Below, one piece after another: positions 53,361 through 62,555 of a stretch of 64,000 nucleotides of DNA. The position numbers and the translations under genes were made by a program. Below the pieces are notes generated by a model that did no database searches, was not told the DNA's origin, and saw only the letters and a list, made by a program, of their open reading frames with translations. The DNA comes from Pseudoxanthomonas koreensis (GTDB taxonomy: Bacteria > Pseudomonadota > Gammaproteobacteria > Xanthomonadales > Xanthomonadaceae), in assembly GCF_010093225.1 (NCBI RefSeq), contig NZ_PDWM01000010.1, positions 17,021 to 81,020 of the forward strand, in the 5' to 3' direction. Numbering within the stretch: position 1 is the first letter of the stretch; each line of letters opens with the position of its first letter.

Positions 53361-53555
53361 GTGAACAACCGCCTGCGCGAATTGCGCGATGCGCAGGGCT
53401 GGTCGCAGGGCGAGCTGGCCGAGCGGCTGGAAGTGTCGCGGCAGACGGTCAACGCGCTGGAGACCGGCAAGTACGACCCCAGCCTGCCGCTGGCGTTCCG
53501 CATCGCGCGCCTGTTCGGGCTGCGGATCGAGGACGTGTTCCTGCCCGATGCATAG
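53361..53555 (+). CDS. Minimal XRE-family transcriptional regulator
   Basis: A 64-residue protein that is little more than one helix-turn-helix: RLRELRDAQGWSQGELAERL, then VSRQTVNALETGKYDPSLPL and ARLFGLRIEDVFL, the YozG-like pattern. It should bind DNA as a dimer. The start is GTG with GGAG nine bases upstream. The perfect inverted repeat before the operon (52723-52742) is the natural candidate for its own operator. Confidence 0.9.
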   Translation: MNNRLRELRDAQGWSQGELAERLEVSRQTVNALETGKYDPSLPLAFRIARLFGLRIEDVFLPDA

Positions 53556-53649
53556 CCACGCCATCACCACCGGCACTTCCACCGCAACTCCTGCCCTTGC
53601 AGATTCAACGCTCCAACTTTCCCTTCCAGGCACCGCGAGGCCCGCTTAG

Positions 53650-55170
53650 ATGAAGTCCCGCACCATCCGCCACCTGCCCGCGCTCGCCGCGCTGGCCGCC
53701 GCGGCCGCCCTGCTCGGCGGCTGCGAATCCGGCACCGACCCCGCCGCCGGGCCCGCCTCGGCCACCCGCCACTACGGTGGCATCGCGTTCGAACCCTGCA
53801 CCCTGGCCAGCGGCTGGACCGCGCGCAACGTGCAGGCGCAATGCGCCACGTTCGAGGTTCCCGAGAATCGCGCCGACCCGGCCAGCCGCCACATCGCGCT
53901 CAACCTGGCCTGGCTGCCGGCCACCGAAGAGGGCTCGGCCAGCGACGACCCGGTGTTCTTCCTCGCCGGCGGCCCCGGCCAGTCGGCGGTGCAGGTGTGG
54001 CCGCAGCTGGATCCGGCGTTCTCCGCGGTGCGCAAGCAGCGCCACGTCGTGCTGGTCGACCAGCGCGGCACCGGTGCGTCCAACGCGCTGGAATGCAAGC
54101 CGCCGGAAGACCTGGCCGAGGCCACGCCCGACGCGGAGGCCTTCGCCGCGCTGGCGCGCGAATGCGCGGCCAAGGTCGCCGACCGCGCCGACCCGCGCTT
54201 CTACACCACCAGTGACGCGATCGCCGACCTGGAGGCGGTGCGCGGGGCGATCGGCGCGGCGAAGGTCAACCTGGTCGGCGGCTCCTACGGCACCCGCGTG
54301 GCCCAGCAGTACGCTGCACGCTTCCCGGACCGCGTGCGCAGCATCGTGCTCGACGGCGTGGCGCCGAACGACCTGGTGGTCGGCGGCGAGTTCGCACACA
54401 CGTTCGAGGACGCGATCCGCCTGCAGTCGCAGCAGTGCCATCAGCTGCCGGCCTGCAAGGAGCGCTTCCCGCAGGATGCGCACGCCCAGCTGGCCTCGCT
54501 GGTGGCCACGCTGAAGGACGCACCGGCGCAGGTCGAGTTCCGCGATCCGGCCAGCGGCGAGAGCCGCAGCGGTACGGTCGACGCCGGCACCGTCACCGGC
54601 CTGGCCTTCATGTTCTCGTACATGCCGCAGACCGCCTCGCTGCTGCCGCTGGTGCTGGACGAGGCCGCGCACGGGCGCTACGCGCCGCTGAGGTCGCTGT
54701 CCGAGCTGATGGGCCGCAATACCGCCGGCTCGATGGCGCGCGGCATGCAGTGGTCGGTGATCTGCGCCGAGGATGCGGACCGCTTCGTCGAAGACGCCGC
54801 GGCCAGGGACACCCTGCTTGGCCCGGAAGTCGCGCGGATGTTCTTCGCCGCCTGCCCGGGCTGGCCGCATGGCACCCGGCCGGAAGGCTTCACCGAGCCG
54901 CTGCGCTCGGAGCTGCCGGTGCTGCTGCTGTCGGGCGAGTTCGACCCGGTGACGCCGCCGCGCTACGCCGAACGCGTGCTCGAAGGCCTGCCCAACGGCC
55001 GCCACCTGGTCCTGCGCGGGCAGGGCCACGGCACCCTGGCGCTGGGTTGCATGCCGCGCCTGCTCGGCCAGTTCATGGAATCGGCCGATGCCAAGGCACT
55101 GGATGCCGGCTGCCTGGACACGATGACCTACGTGCCTCCTTTCACCAGTTTCAACGGATGGGAACCCTGA
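53650..55170 (+). CDS. Lipoprotein alpha/beta hydrolase (TAP-like peptidase)
   Basis: A 506-residue exported alpha/beta hydrolase with a lipoprotein signal ending LLGGC. The nucleophile is Ser212 in GGSYGT; the oxyanion region is FFLAGGPGQSA, the acid is in LLLSGEFDPVTPP and the His in GQGHGTLALG. The C-terminal TAP-like domain points to a proline iminopeptidase or tripeptidyl aminopeptidase relative that trims peptides in the periplasm. GAGG lies nine bases before the ATG. It is co-directional with natAB, 31 bp before natA. Confidence 0.9.
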   Translation: MKSRTIRHLPALAALAAAAALLGGCESGTDPAAGPASATRHYGGIAFEPCTLASGWTARNVQAQCATFEVPENRADPASRHIALNLAWLPATEEGSASDDPVFFLAGGPGQSAVQVWPQLDPAFSAVRKQRHVVLVDQRGTGASNALECKPPEDLAEATPDAEAFAALARECAAKVADRADPRFYTTSDAIADLEAVRGAIGAAKVNLVGGSYGTRVAQQYAARFPDRVRSIVLDGVAPNDLVVGGEFAHTFEDAIRLQSQQCHQLPACKERFPQDAHAQLASLVATLKDAPAQVEFRDPASGESRSGTVDAGTVTGLAFMFSYMPQTASLLPLVLDEAAHGRYAPLRSLSELMGRNTAGSMARGMQWSVICAEDADRFVEDAAARDTLLGPEVARMFFAACPGWPHGTRPEGFTEPLRSELPVLLLSGEFDPVTPPRYAERVLEGLPNGRHLVLRGQGHGTLALGCMPRLLGQFMESADAKALDAGCLDTMTYVPPFTSFNGWEP

Positions 55171-55201
55171 TGCGCCGACACATTCCAGCGGGAGCCACGC
55201 C

Positions 55202-55948
55202 ATGATCCGCGCCCACGACCTGCACAAGAGCTTCAAGACCAAGACCGGCACGGTGAACGCCGTGGCCGGGGTCGGCTTCGAGGCGCTCGACGGCCAGATC
55301 ACCGGCCTGCTCGGGCCCAACGGCGCCGGCAAGACCACCACCCTGCGCATGCTCTACACGCTGATGAAGCCCGACCAGGGCCAGATCGAGGTGGACGGCG
55401 TGGACACGGCCAAGGACCCGGTCGCGGTGCGCCGCGCGCTGGGCGTGCTGCCGGACGCACGCGGCGTGTACAAGCGCCTGACCGCACGCGAGAACATCGA
55501 GTACTTCGCGCGGCTGCACGGCATCCCCGCCACACGCACCGCCGAGCGCATCGCCACCCTGTCGCAGGCACTGGACATGGGCGAGATCCTGGACCGGCAG
55601 ACCGAGGGCTTCTCGCAGGGCCAGCGGACCAAGACCGCGATCGCACGCGCCCTGGTCCACGACCCGCGCAACGTGATCCTCGACGAGCCGACCAACGGCC
55701 TGGACGTGATGACCACGCGCGCCATGCGCAGCTTCCTGCGCAGCCTGCGCGACGAGGGCCGCTGCGTGATCTTCTCCAGCCACATCATGCAGGAGGTGGC
55801 CGCACTCTGCGACCGCATCGTGATCATCGCCAAGGGCGAGGTGGTCGCGGCCGGAACCGCCGACCAGCTGCGCGCGCAGACCGGGGAGGACAACCTGGAG
55901 GACGCGTTCGTCAAGGTGATCGGTTCGGAGGAGGGCCTGCACGCATGA
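55202..55948 (+). CDS. natA: ABC transporter ATPase, NatA type
   Basis: A 248-residue ABC ATPase: Walker A LLGPNGAGKTTTLRML, Q-loop and LPDARGVYKRLTARENI, signature FSQGQRTKTAIARAL (Ser-Gln-Gly-Gln), Walker B VILDEPTNGLDV, and switch FSSHIMQEV. It pairs with the permease overlapping its end. NatAB of Bacillus exports sodium, but homologues are often generic exporters, so the substrate is not assigned. Start 55202. Confidence 0.92.
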   Translation: MIRAHDLHKSFKTKTGTVNAVAGVGFEALDGQITGLLGPNGAGKTTTLRMLYTLMKPDQGQIEVDGVDTAKDPVAVRRALGVLPDARGVYKRLTARENIEYFARLHGIPATRTAERIATLSQALDMGEILDRQTEGFSQGQRTKTAIARALVHDPRNVILDEPTNGLDVMTTRAMRSFLRSLRDEGRCVIFSSHIMQEVAALCDRIVIIAKGEVVAAGTADQLRAQTGEDNLEDAFVKVIGSEEGLHA

Positions 55949-57126
55949 GCGCGATGTCGACGATGTGGACCGTGATGCTGAAGGAACTGCGCGACATCGG
56001 CCGCGACCGCCGCACCCTGGCACTCACGTTGCTGCTGGGGCCGCTGTTGTTCCCGGTACTGATCCTGGGCATGGGCGCGCTGATGGAGAAGCGCACCCGC
56101 ACCCAGATCGAGCAGGTGCTGGAGGTGCCGACCATCGGCATCGAGCGCGCGCCGAACCTGGTTGCGTTTCTGGCCACCCAGGGGATCAAGGCGGTGGAAG
56201 CGCCACCGAACCTGGAAATCGCCCTGCGCGACCAGGTCGAGGACGTGGGCCTGCGCATTTCCGAAAGCTACGCCGAGGACTGGCGTGCCGGCCGCCCGGC
56301 GCTGGTGGAGGTGATGCTCGACACCACCCAGCGCGACTCGGGTATCCCGCGCAACCGCCTGCAGGCGGCGCTGTCGGCCTACAGCGGCCAGGTCGGCGCG
56401 CTGCGGCTGCTGGCCCGTGGCGTGGATTCCTCGGTGGCGCAACCAGTCAACGTCGGCGTCCTCGACGTGTCCACGCCGGAGGCCAAGCGCGGGCTGATGC
56501 TGTCGGTGATGCTGCCGTATTTCCTGATCATCACCGCCTTCCTCGGCGGCGCGGCGCTGGTGCTGGACGCCACCGCCGGCGAGCGCGAGCGGCAATCGCT
56601 CGAACCGCTGCTGGCCACGCCAGCGCCACGCGGGGCAATCGTCAGCGGCAAGATCGTCGCCGCCTGCGTGCTCGGCATCGTGTCGCTGCTGCTGACGCTG
56701 TTGGCGATCAAGTTCAGCGCGCAGTTCGCCACCGGCTTCGCCCGCACTTTGGACATGTCGTTCCGGTCGATCGCGAAGATGCTGTTCGTGCTGCTGCCGA
56801 TGCTGCTGATCGGCACCTCGCTGCTCACCTTCCTCGCCGCCGCCGCCAAGAGCCTGAAGGAGGCGCAGAGCCACATGACCTGGCTGATGCTGCTGCCGAT
56901 GATCCCGACCATGATGCTGATGGTGAATCCGGTGAAGACCCAGTTGTGGCAGTTCGCGGTGCCGTTCCTGGCGCAGAACCAGCTGCTGCTGAAAGTGATC
57001 CGCGCCGAGGCGATCTCCGTCCAGGTGTGGGCGGTGTACCTGGGCTGCAGTGTGGGCCTGGCCCTGCTGCTGTGGCTGGCAGCCGTGATCCGCTACCGGC
57101 AGGAGAAGCTGGCCATCTCCACCTGA
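55945..57126 (+). CDS. natB: ABC transporter permease, NatB type
   Basis: A 393-residue ABC-2 permease. One N-terminal helix is followed by a large extracytoplasmic domain (about residues 45-180) and then five membrane helices (LPYFLIITAFLGGAALVLDATAGERERQS marks the second). This architecture matches NatB. It overlaps natA by ATGA. A bidirectional terminator at 57177 ends the operon against the convergent TonB-like gene. Confidence 0.92.
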   Translation: MSAMSTMWTVMLKELRDIGRDRRTLALTLLLGPLLFPVLILGMGALMEKRTRTQIEQVLEVPTIGIERAPNLVAFLATQGIKAVEAPPNLEIALRDQVEDVGLRISESYAEDWRAGRPALVEVMLDTTQRDSGIPRNRLQAALSAYSGQVGALRLLARGVDSSVAQPVNVGVLDVSTPEAKRGLMLSVMLPYFLIITAFLGGAALVLDATAGERERQSLEPLLATPAPRGAIVSGKIVAACVLGIVSLLLTLLAIKFSAQFATGFARTLDMSFRSIAKMLFVLLPMLLIGTSLLTFLAAAAKSLKEAQSHMTWLMLLPMIPTMMLMVNPVKTQLWQFAVPFLAQNQLLLKVIRAEAISVQVWAVYLGCSVGLALLLWLAAVIRYRQEKLAIST

Positions 57127-57176
57127 CCGGAGGCGTGGAGCTCCTGCAAGAGCCACGGTATGTTCTGCAGACAAGG

Positions 57177-57208
57177 AAAGGCCCGGCATTGCCGGGCCTT
57201 TCGCTTTC
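57177..57208. terminator. Bidirectional rho-independent terminator between natB and the TonB-like gene
   Basis: AAAGGCCCGGC / GCCGGGCCTTT is a perfect 11-bp stem with a 3-base ATT loop (57177-57201), followed by CGCTTTCC. The flanking A and T runs let it work from both sides. Confidence 0.85.
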
Positions 57209-57233
57209 CTGCTGCGCCGGCTTTCGCCGCGGC

Positions 57234-58226
57234 TTACGTGCCCGGGTTGAACGCCACCGTGCGGCGGGTGGTGATCGGCGCGTCGACCGGCTCGAAGCGC
57301 CAGCGGCGCACCGCATTGAGCGCCTCGCGGTCGAAAGTGCGGCTCGGGTTGGCGCGCAGCACGCGTGCATCGGTGACCGCGCCATCGGTGCCGACGGTGA
57401 ACTCGACCAGGACCTCTCCGGAAAGGCCCGCGCGCAGTGCGTCGGGCGGATAGCGAGGCGGCGGCATGTTGAGCGGACGCAGCGCGCGCTGCGGTGCGGG
57501 CGTGGCGGCGGCTGGCGCCGGCTGGGCCGCTGCCGCGGCCGCCTGGCGCGCGGCCTCCTGCTGCTCGGCCTCGCGCTGGGCTTCAGCCTGGCGCGCGGCG
57601 GCCTGCTGTTCGGCCAGGCGCCTGGCGGCCTCGGCTTCGGCTGCCTGCTGTGCGACCTGCTGCTGCTGGGCCTGGGCACGGGCCTCGACTTCGGCCTTGG
57701 CACGCGCGTCCTCGGCCTCGGTGCGCTTGGCCACGGCCTGCTGCGAGGTTGCCACGCTCTGGCGGATGCGCGGCAGCGCCGGCGCGGTCTTGTCGGCCTT
57801 TTCGATCAGCGCAACCAGGCGCAGCGCCTCGTCGAACTGCTCGCGGGTCACCGCCTGCTCGGCGGCGATCACCGTGTACGGCATCAGGTCGGTCAGCGCA
57901 CTGGCCACCGTTGCGTCGTCTGGCAGCTTGTCGCGCAGCGCCAGGTAGTACTCCATGGCGTTGTCGCCGGCCGGTGCGTACATGCGGTTCTCGCGCAGCG
58001 CCTGGCTGGCCGCTTCGCGCAACTGCTCGGCGCTCATCGCCTGCACGCTGGCGGCAACCGCCGGCTGCGGCGGTGCGGCCGCCGGGGCTGCGGCAGTCTG
58101 CGCGCCGGGCGCGGGCGCGGCCGTGGCCGGGGCGGATTCTTCCTGCCTGGAGCAGGCGCCGAGCGCCAGGGCCAGCAGCACGCACGCGCACAGGCGCGAC
58201 TTCGCCGAAATCGTCATGGACAACAT
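57234..58226 (-). CDS. TonB C-terminal domain lipoprotein
   Basis: A 330-residue protein with a lipoprotein signal (VLLALALGACS), an Ala/Pro-rich segment, a helical region with TPR-like character, a highly charged Ala/Glu/Gln coiled coil (about 165-245), and a C-terminal TonB domain (PPPRYPPDALRAGLSGEVLVEFTVG and VRRWRFEPV). Energy-transducing TonB normally has an N-terminal transmembrane helix rather than a lipid anchor, so this is probably not the main TonB and may link envelope proteins. GGAG lies six bases before the ATG at 58226. Confidence 0.88.
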   Translation of the reverse strand: MLSMTISAKSRLCACVLLALALGACSRQEESAPATAAPAPGAQTAAAPAAAPPQPAVAASVQAMSAEQLREAASQALRENRMYAPAGDNAMEYYLALRDKLPDDATVASALTDLMPYTVIAAEQAVTREQFDEALRLVALIEKADKTAPALPRIRQSVATSQQAVAKRTEAEDARAKAEVEARAQAQQQQVAQQAAEAEAARRLAEQQAAARQAEAQREAEQQEAARQAAAAAAQPAPAAATPAPQRALRPLNMPPPRYPPDALRAGLSGEVLVEFTVGTDGAVTDARVLRANPSRTFDREALNAVRRWRFEPVDAPITTRRTVAFNPGT

Positions 58227-58395
58227 TTGCAACTCCCCCTTGAAAACCAGTGATACCCCGATGGCCCCCTTGATCGCGCCATCCGCCGGGATTGTCAACC
58301 GGCCGGGTGCCGGCCACAAGCGGCGGCGGCGGCGGTCTTCCGGGAGCGGGCGGATCCGGGGGCGAAAAGCGTGACGGCCATCAACTCCCGGCGGA

Positions 58396-59742
58396 CTACT
58401 TGCCGATACAGAAGCTGGAGAAGATGTGGCCGAGCAGGTCGTCGGCGCTGGTCTGGCCGGTGATCCGGCCCAGCGCGGCATGGGCCAGGCGCAGTTCCTC
58501 GGCGGCCAGCTCCAGCCTCTCGGCAGACAGTTCTGCGGCAGCCGCGGTGGCGTTGACGAGGGTCGCCTGCAGGCCCTCGACCTGGCGCGCGCGCGCGCTG
58601 AACTCGCCTTCGGCCGCGTCGGGGCTGCCGCTGGTGGCCAGGCCGCGCAAGGCCGCGTGCAGCGTGTCCAGGCCGGCGCCGGTCAACGCCGAGACCCGCA
58701 CTTCGTCGGCCGCCGGCGCGCGCGCAGCCACGTCGGCACCAAGCAGGTCGGCCTTGTTCAGGATCCACAGGCGCGCCGGGGCCTGCGCGGCGGCGGCCTC
58801 CAGCGCCGCCCGCCCGGCCTGCGGGTCGCGCGCGTCGAGCACCAGCAGGGCAACGTCGGCGCGGCCCAGTTCGACGTGGGCGCGGCGCATGCCTTCGCGC
58901 TCGATCTCGTCGCCCCCCTCGCGCAGGCCGGCGGTGTCGGACAGCTCCAGTTCCAGGCCGTCGATGCGCACGGTCTCGCGCAGCACGTCGCGGGTGGTGC
59001 CGGCGACGTCGGCCACGATCGCGCGCGCATCGCCGGCCAGTGCGTTGAGCAGCGAACTCTTGCCGGCGTTGGGCGGGCCCAGCAGCACCGCGTGCACGCC
59101 ATCGCGCAGGCGGCGGCCGCGTTCGGCCTCGGCGACGAGCGCGCGCAGATCCGCGCACAGATGCTCCAGGTCGGTGCGCACCTGGCCGATGCCCAGCGTC
59201 TCGATCGGTTCGTCGACGAAGTCGATCGCCGCTTCCACGTGGATGCGCAGGCGCAGCAGGATTGTGGCGATGGCGTCGATCCGCTGCGAGAACACGCCTT
59301 CCAGCGAACGCCGCGCCGCACGCGCCGCGCGCAGGTCGGCGGCGGCGATCAGGTCGGCGATCGCTTCGGCCTGGACCAGGTCCAGCTTGCCGTTGAGGAA
59401 GGCGCGCTCGCTGAACTCGCCCGGGCGGGCCGGGCGCGCGCCCAGTTCGCAGCAGCGCTGGACCAGGCGCCGCAGCAGCACCGGGCTGCCATGCGCCTGC
59501 AGTTCGGCCACGTCTTCGCCGGTGAAGCTGTGCGGGCCGGGGAAAACCAGGACGATGCCGTCATCGATCACGGCGCCGTCGGCTTCGCTGAACTCCGCTC
59601 GGGTGGCGCGCCGCGGCAACGCTTCACGGCCGCACGCCGCACGCGCGATCTCCAGTGCGTGCGGCCCGGACAGGCGGACGATCCCGACACCACCGGCGCC
59701 GGGGGCGGTAGCGATCGCGGCGATGGTGTCGGTCTGGTTCAT
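58396..59742 (-). CDS. mnmE: tRNA uridine-5-carboxymethylaminomethyl modification GTPase
   Basis: MnmE (448 aa) works with MnmG to modify the wobble uridine of certain tRNAs. It has the N-terminal tetrahydrofolate-binding domain ([21 protein letters not shown]), the G domain with G1 [13 protein letters not shown]3 DTAGLR and G4 NKAD, and the conserved C-terminal FCIGK. The start at 59742 (MNQTDTIA) is standard; earlier in-frame starts read through a hexanucleotide repeat tract just upstream (59751-59786). Next to yidC, rnpA and rpmH in the conserved order. Confidence 0.96.
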   Translation of the reverse strand: MNQTDTIAAIATAPGAGGVGIVRLSGPHALEIARAACGREALPRRATRAEFSEADGAVIDDGIVLVFPGPHSFTGEDVAELQAHGSPVLLRRLVQRCCELGARPARPGEFSERAFLNGKLDLVQAEAIADLIAAADLRAARAARRSLEGVFSQRIDAIATILLRLRIHVEAAIDFVDEPIETLGIGQVRTDLEHLCADLRALVAEAERGRRLRDGVHAVLLGPPNAGKSSLLNALAGDARAIVADVAGTTRDVLRETVRIDGLELELSDTAGLREGGDEIEREGMRRAHVELGRADVALLVLDARDPQAGRAALEAAAAQAPARLWILNKADLLGADVAARAPAADEVRVSALTGAGLDTLHAALRGLATSGSPDAAEGEFSARARQVEGLQATLVNATAAAAELSAERLELAAEELRLAHAALGRITGQTSADDLLGHIFSSFCIGK

Positions 59743-59745
59743 GGC

Positions 59746-59786
59746 TGCGGTGCGGGTGCGGGTGCGGGTGCGGGTGCGGGTGCGGG
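59746..59786. repeat. TGCGGG tandem hexanucleotide tract before mnmE
   Basis: Six perfect copies of TGCGGG (59751-59786) are preceded by a partial copy at 59746. The tract ends 4 bp before the mnmE ATG and so occupies the ribosome-binding region on the minus strand, where the repeat reads CCCGCA. Slippage would change spacing in units of six bases. Confidence 0.9.
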
Positions 59787-59879
59787 AAAGCGTAGCGGTT
59801 CGATACAGCGAATGTGCATTCGGGGGTCGTGGAGCATGGTCTTCGGAGGGGGCCGCCCCGCAGAAGAAGCAGAGCCCAG

Positions 59880-59908
59880 AAAAAAAGAACCCGCCTTGCG
59901 GCGGGTTC
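59880..59908 (-). terminator. Rho-independent terminator after yidC
   Basis: On the minus strand a perfect 9-bp stem GAACCCGCC / GGCGGGTTC with a 4-base loop (59887-59908) is followed by seven T residues (59886-59880). It lies 24 bp past the yidC stop and separates it from mnmE. Confidence 0.9.
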
Positions 59909-59931
59909 CTTCGCAACCGGTGGTGGGCGCC

Positions 59932-61647
59932 CTACTTCGCAGGCGCGGCCTTGGTCGCCGGCTCGCCGGGCTTCTTCATCATGTACCACTGCTGCAGCAG
60001 GCCCAGCGAGCCGTTGGTGACCCAGTACAGGACCAGGCCGGCGGGGAAGAACGCCATCATCACGCCGAACGCCACCGGCATGAACTGCATCATCTTCTGC
60101 TGCACCGGATCCATGCCCGGCGCCGGCTGCAGCTTCTGGGTGAAGAACATCACCGCCACGTTGATCACCGGCAGGATGAAGTACGGGTCGCGCGCGGTCA
60201 AGTCCTGGATCCACCAGATCCATGGCGCGTGGCGCAGCTCCACCGACTCCACCAGCACCCAGTACAGCGCCAGGAACACCGGCATCTGCACCAGGATCGG
60301 CAGGCAGCCGCCCATCGGGTTGATCTTCTCCTTCTTGTACAGCTCCATCATCGCTTCCTGGAACTTCTGGCGGTCGTCGCCATAGCGTTCCTTCAGCTGC
60401 TGGATGCGCGGCTGGAACTTGCGCATCTTGGCGAAGCTCTTGTACTGCGCCGCCGACAGCGGATACAGCACCAGCTTGACCAGCAGCACCAGGCCGATGA
60501 TCGCCCAGCCCCAGTTGCCAAGCAGGCCGTAGAGGTGGCTCAGCACCCAGAACAGGCCTTCGCCGAGGATGGCCAGGATCGAGAACTGGCTGTAGTCCAC
60601 CGCGCGCTCCAGGCCCGGCACCTGCTGGGCGCGGATCTGCGAGACCAGCTTCGGGCCCACGTACAGGCGCGCCTGGCTGGTGGCGGTGGCGCCCGGCGCG
60701 ACCTGGATCGTCTCGCCCAGTTCGCGCACCAGCGCGCCGCTGGGCGGGGCGTCGAGGGCGATGGTCGAAGGCTGCGCGCCTTCCGGGATCCACGCGCTGA
60801 AGAAGTGGTGCTGCAGCATCGCGATCCAGCCACGCGGCGCCCTGGCGTTGACGTGGCCGTCCTCGAGGTAGTCCTCGTCGAACTTGCGGCGCTGGTATTC
60901 GCCGTCGTACCAGGCCGCGCCGGTGAAGCTGAAGGACTCCGGCTGGGTGTAGCCGCGCTTGATCAGCGGCGGCTTGCGGATCAGCTGGCGGTAGACCTGG
61001 CCCTGCCACGGCGCGCTGCCCTGGTTGGCGATCTCGTCGCGCACTTCCACCGCGTAGGAGCCGCGGGTGAGGGTGTAGGTGCGGTGGATGCTGACGCCGT
61101 CCGGGCCGTGCCAGACGAACGGCACCACCACCTGCTGCTGGCCGTCGGCCAGCACGAACTCGCGCTGCGGGCCGTCCGGCACGAAGCCGGACTGGTGGCT
61201 GGGCGCGGCGCCGCCAGCGCTGACCCAGCCGACCTGGGCGGCGTAGAACTTCGCCGGGTCGGTGTCGAACAGGCGCACCGGCGCGCTGCCGGGCTCGCGG
61301 GTCTGCGGGAACTGCAGCAGATCGGCCTGCAGCACGCTGCCGCCGTCCAGCACCAGGTCGAGCACGTCGGTGCGCACGCTGATCCGGTGGGCGGCCGCGT
61401 CCGGAGCCACGGCCACGGCCGGCGGCGGCGCGGCCGACGCGGCCGGCACCGCGGCATCGCCCGGGGCGGGAACGGCGGCCGGTGCCAGAACCGCGCCGGG
61501 AATGGCGGCGGCATCCGCGCCGGTCGTGGTCGCCACGGCGGGCGTCGCGGGGGCAGGCGGGGCGACCCGTTCCTTGCCCCACTCCATCCACAGCAGCATC
61601 GCCACCATCAGCCAGGCAAGGATCAGGAATACGCGGGTCTGGTTCAT
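59932..61647 (-). CDS. yidC: Membrane protein insertase YidC
   Basis: YidC (571 aa) inserts and folds inner-membrane proteins with or without SecYEG. It shows an N-terminal anchor helix, a Pro/Ala-rich linker, the large periplasmic P1 domain (about 75-345) and five C-terminal helices, including [26 protein letters not shown], the conserved cytoplasmic coiled coil, and [20 protein letters not shown]. Start 61647 is the usual N-terminus. It follows rnpA by 13 bp; the small yidD gene often found between rnpA and yidC is absent here. Confidence 0.96.
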   Translation of the reverse strand: MNQTRVFLILAWLMVAMLLWMEWGKERVAPPAPATPAVATTTGADAAAIPGAVLAPAAVPAPGDAAVPAASAAPPPAVAVAPDAAAHRISVRTDVLDLVLDGGSVLQADLLQFPQTREPGSAPVRLFDTDPAKFYAAQVGWVSAGGAAPSHQSGFVPDGPQREFVLADGQQQVVVPFVWHGPDGVSIHRTYTLTRGSYAVEVRDEIANQGSAPWQGQVYRQLIRKPPLIKRGYTQPESFSFTGAAWYDGEYQRRKFDEDYLEDGHVNARAPRGWIAMLQHHFFSAWIPEGAQPSTIALDAPPSGALVRELGETIQVAPGATATSQARLYVGPKLVSQIRAQQVPGLERAVDYSQFSILAILGEGLFWVLSHLYGLLGNWGWAIIGLVLLVKLVLYPLSAAQYKSFAKMRKFQPRIQQLKERYGDDRQKFQEAMMELYKKEKINPMGGCLPILVQMPVFLALYWVLVESVELRHAPWIWWIQDLTARDPYFILPVINVAVMFFTQKLQPAPGMDPVQQKMMQFMPVAFGVMMAFFPAGLVLYWVTNGSLGLLQQWYMMKKPGEPATKAAPAK

Positions 61648-61660
61648 CGGGCAGGCAGGC

Positions 61661-62116
61661 TCAGCCGGAGTGGGGGTCCGGCGTTGGAGAGGAGGTCGGG
61701 GAATCGGTTCCGGACACGGGAGGAACAGTGGCCGCGGGCATTGTGCCGCCGGTGGCCGGAGCGGGCAATGCGCCGGCGCGGCGCAGCAGCCTGAGGAAGG
61801 CCTCGACCAGCTCGGCGTTGCCGGCGCGGCGGGCAGCCGGTCGGGCCACCACCACGTAGTCGCCGCCAGCCAGTTGCGGGCGCAGGCGACGGGTGGTTTC
61901 GCGCAGGACGCGCTTGATCCGGTTGCGACCGACCGCACGCGGGTCGACCTTGCGCGAAACCGCCAGCCCCAGCCGCGGCGGCTGCGGACCGGGCACCCAG
62001 TGCAGCCCGAACAGCGGATCGCCGGAGCGGCTGCCCTGCTCGAACACGGCGGTGTATTCGGCGCGCAAACGAACCCGCGCGCTGCGAGGGAATCGCGCGC
62101 GCGGGCCGGAATTCAT
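61661..62116 (-). CDS. rnpA: Ribonuclease P protein component
   Basis: The protein cofactor of RNase P, which matures tRNA 5' ends. The RNP motif is [25 protein letters not shown], with [17 protein letters not shown] before it. The 151 residues exceed the usual 115-125 because of a Pro/Thr/Ser-rich, probably disordered tail of about 35 residues. Start 62116 ([17 protein letters not shown]) is natural. It follows rpmH by 58 bp, and both precede yidC. Confidence 0.94.
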   Translation of the reverse strand: MNSGPRARFPRSARVRLRAEYTAVFEQGSRSGDPLFGLHWVPGPQPPRLGLAVSRKVDPRAVGRNRIKRVLRETTRRLRPQLAGGDYVVVARPAARRAGNAELVEAFLRLLRRAGALPAPATGGTMPAATVPPVSGTDSPTSSPTPDPHSG

Positions 62117-62174
62117 CGATGGGGACGGATCGCCGCGGCTGGGGCCCACCGGGAACGGGGGCGCCGCGAGGCGA

Positions 62175-62315
62175 TCAGGCGGTGAGGCGCTTGCGGCCCT
62201 TGGCACGGCGACGCGCAAGGATCTTGCGGCCGTCGGCGGTCTTCATGCGGGCACGGAAACCGTGGTCGCGCTTGCGCTTGATGTTGCTGGGCTGGTAGGT
62301 GCGCTTGGTGGCCAT
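62175..62315 (-). CDS. rpmH: Ribosomal protein bL34
   Basis: A 46-residue ribosomal protein read directly from the minus strand: [20 protein letters not shown] then [20 protein letters not shown] and RKRLTA. This is the full canonical L34 and is complete. It opens the rpmH-rnpA-yidC block and is divergent from dnaA, the classic near-origin arrangement. Its promoter is visible at 62353-62382. Confidence 0.97.
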   Translation of the reverse strand: MATKRTYQPSNIKRKRDHGFRARMKTADGRKILARRRAKGRKRLTA

Positions 62316-62352
62316 GGCGGCACTCGGCTGTTCGGATCGAAAGAACCGGAAA

Positions 62353-62382
62353 TTCTAGGGGGTCGCTACGGCCCGGGTCAAC
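62353..62382 (-). promoter_or_regulatory. rpmH promoter
   Basis: On the minus strand, -35 TTGACC (62382-62377) and -10 TAGAAT (62358-62353) are 18 bp apart, each one mismatch from consensus. Transcription should begin near 62346, leaving about 30 bases of leader before the rpmH ATG. Confidence 0.7.
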
Positions 62383-62422
62383 CCCGGGCACGGTCGCGGG
62401 CGCCAGGAGCCTTCACAGGGCC

Positions 62423-62442
62423 TGTGGATGCCCTGTGGATGA
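62423..62442. promoter_or_regulatory. Two DnaA-box-like sites upstream of dnaA
   Basis: TGTGGATGC (62423-62431) and TGTGGATGA (62434-62442) lie 11 bp apart; their complements GCATCCACA and TCATCCACA differ from TTATCCACA by two and one bases. They lie between the rpmH and dnaA starts, fitting autoregulation by DnaA or part of an origin region. Confidence 0.55.
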
Positions 62443-62555
62443 ATCTTGGGAAAAGGCCGGCCCGATGGTAGTCTGCCCAGTCCGAATCCGACCCACCGCG
62501 GTCGCCCGGCGACGCGAAGGCGTCGGGGCGATCCTCCACGAGTTTTGCCTTTCCG

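Noticed and set aside
58426..61794. 1122-codon plus-strand frame opposite mnmE and yidC
   Set aside because: It passes through a terminator and a tandem repeat tract and has no recognisable domain; both genes on the minus strand are certain.
62113..62391. 92-codon minus-strand frame over rpmH
   Set aside because: It is a different frame of the rpmH region; the true L34 reads cleanly from 62315 to 62175.
62316..62555. Calling this region oriC
   Set aside because: Only two imperfect DnaA-box-like sites and no clear AT-rich unwinding element; the dnaA-dnaN gap lies outside the window.
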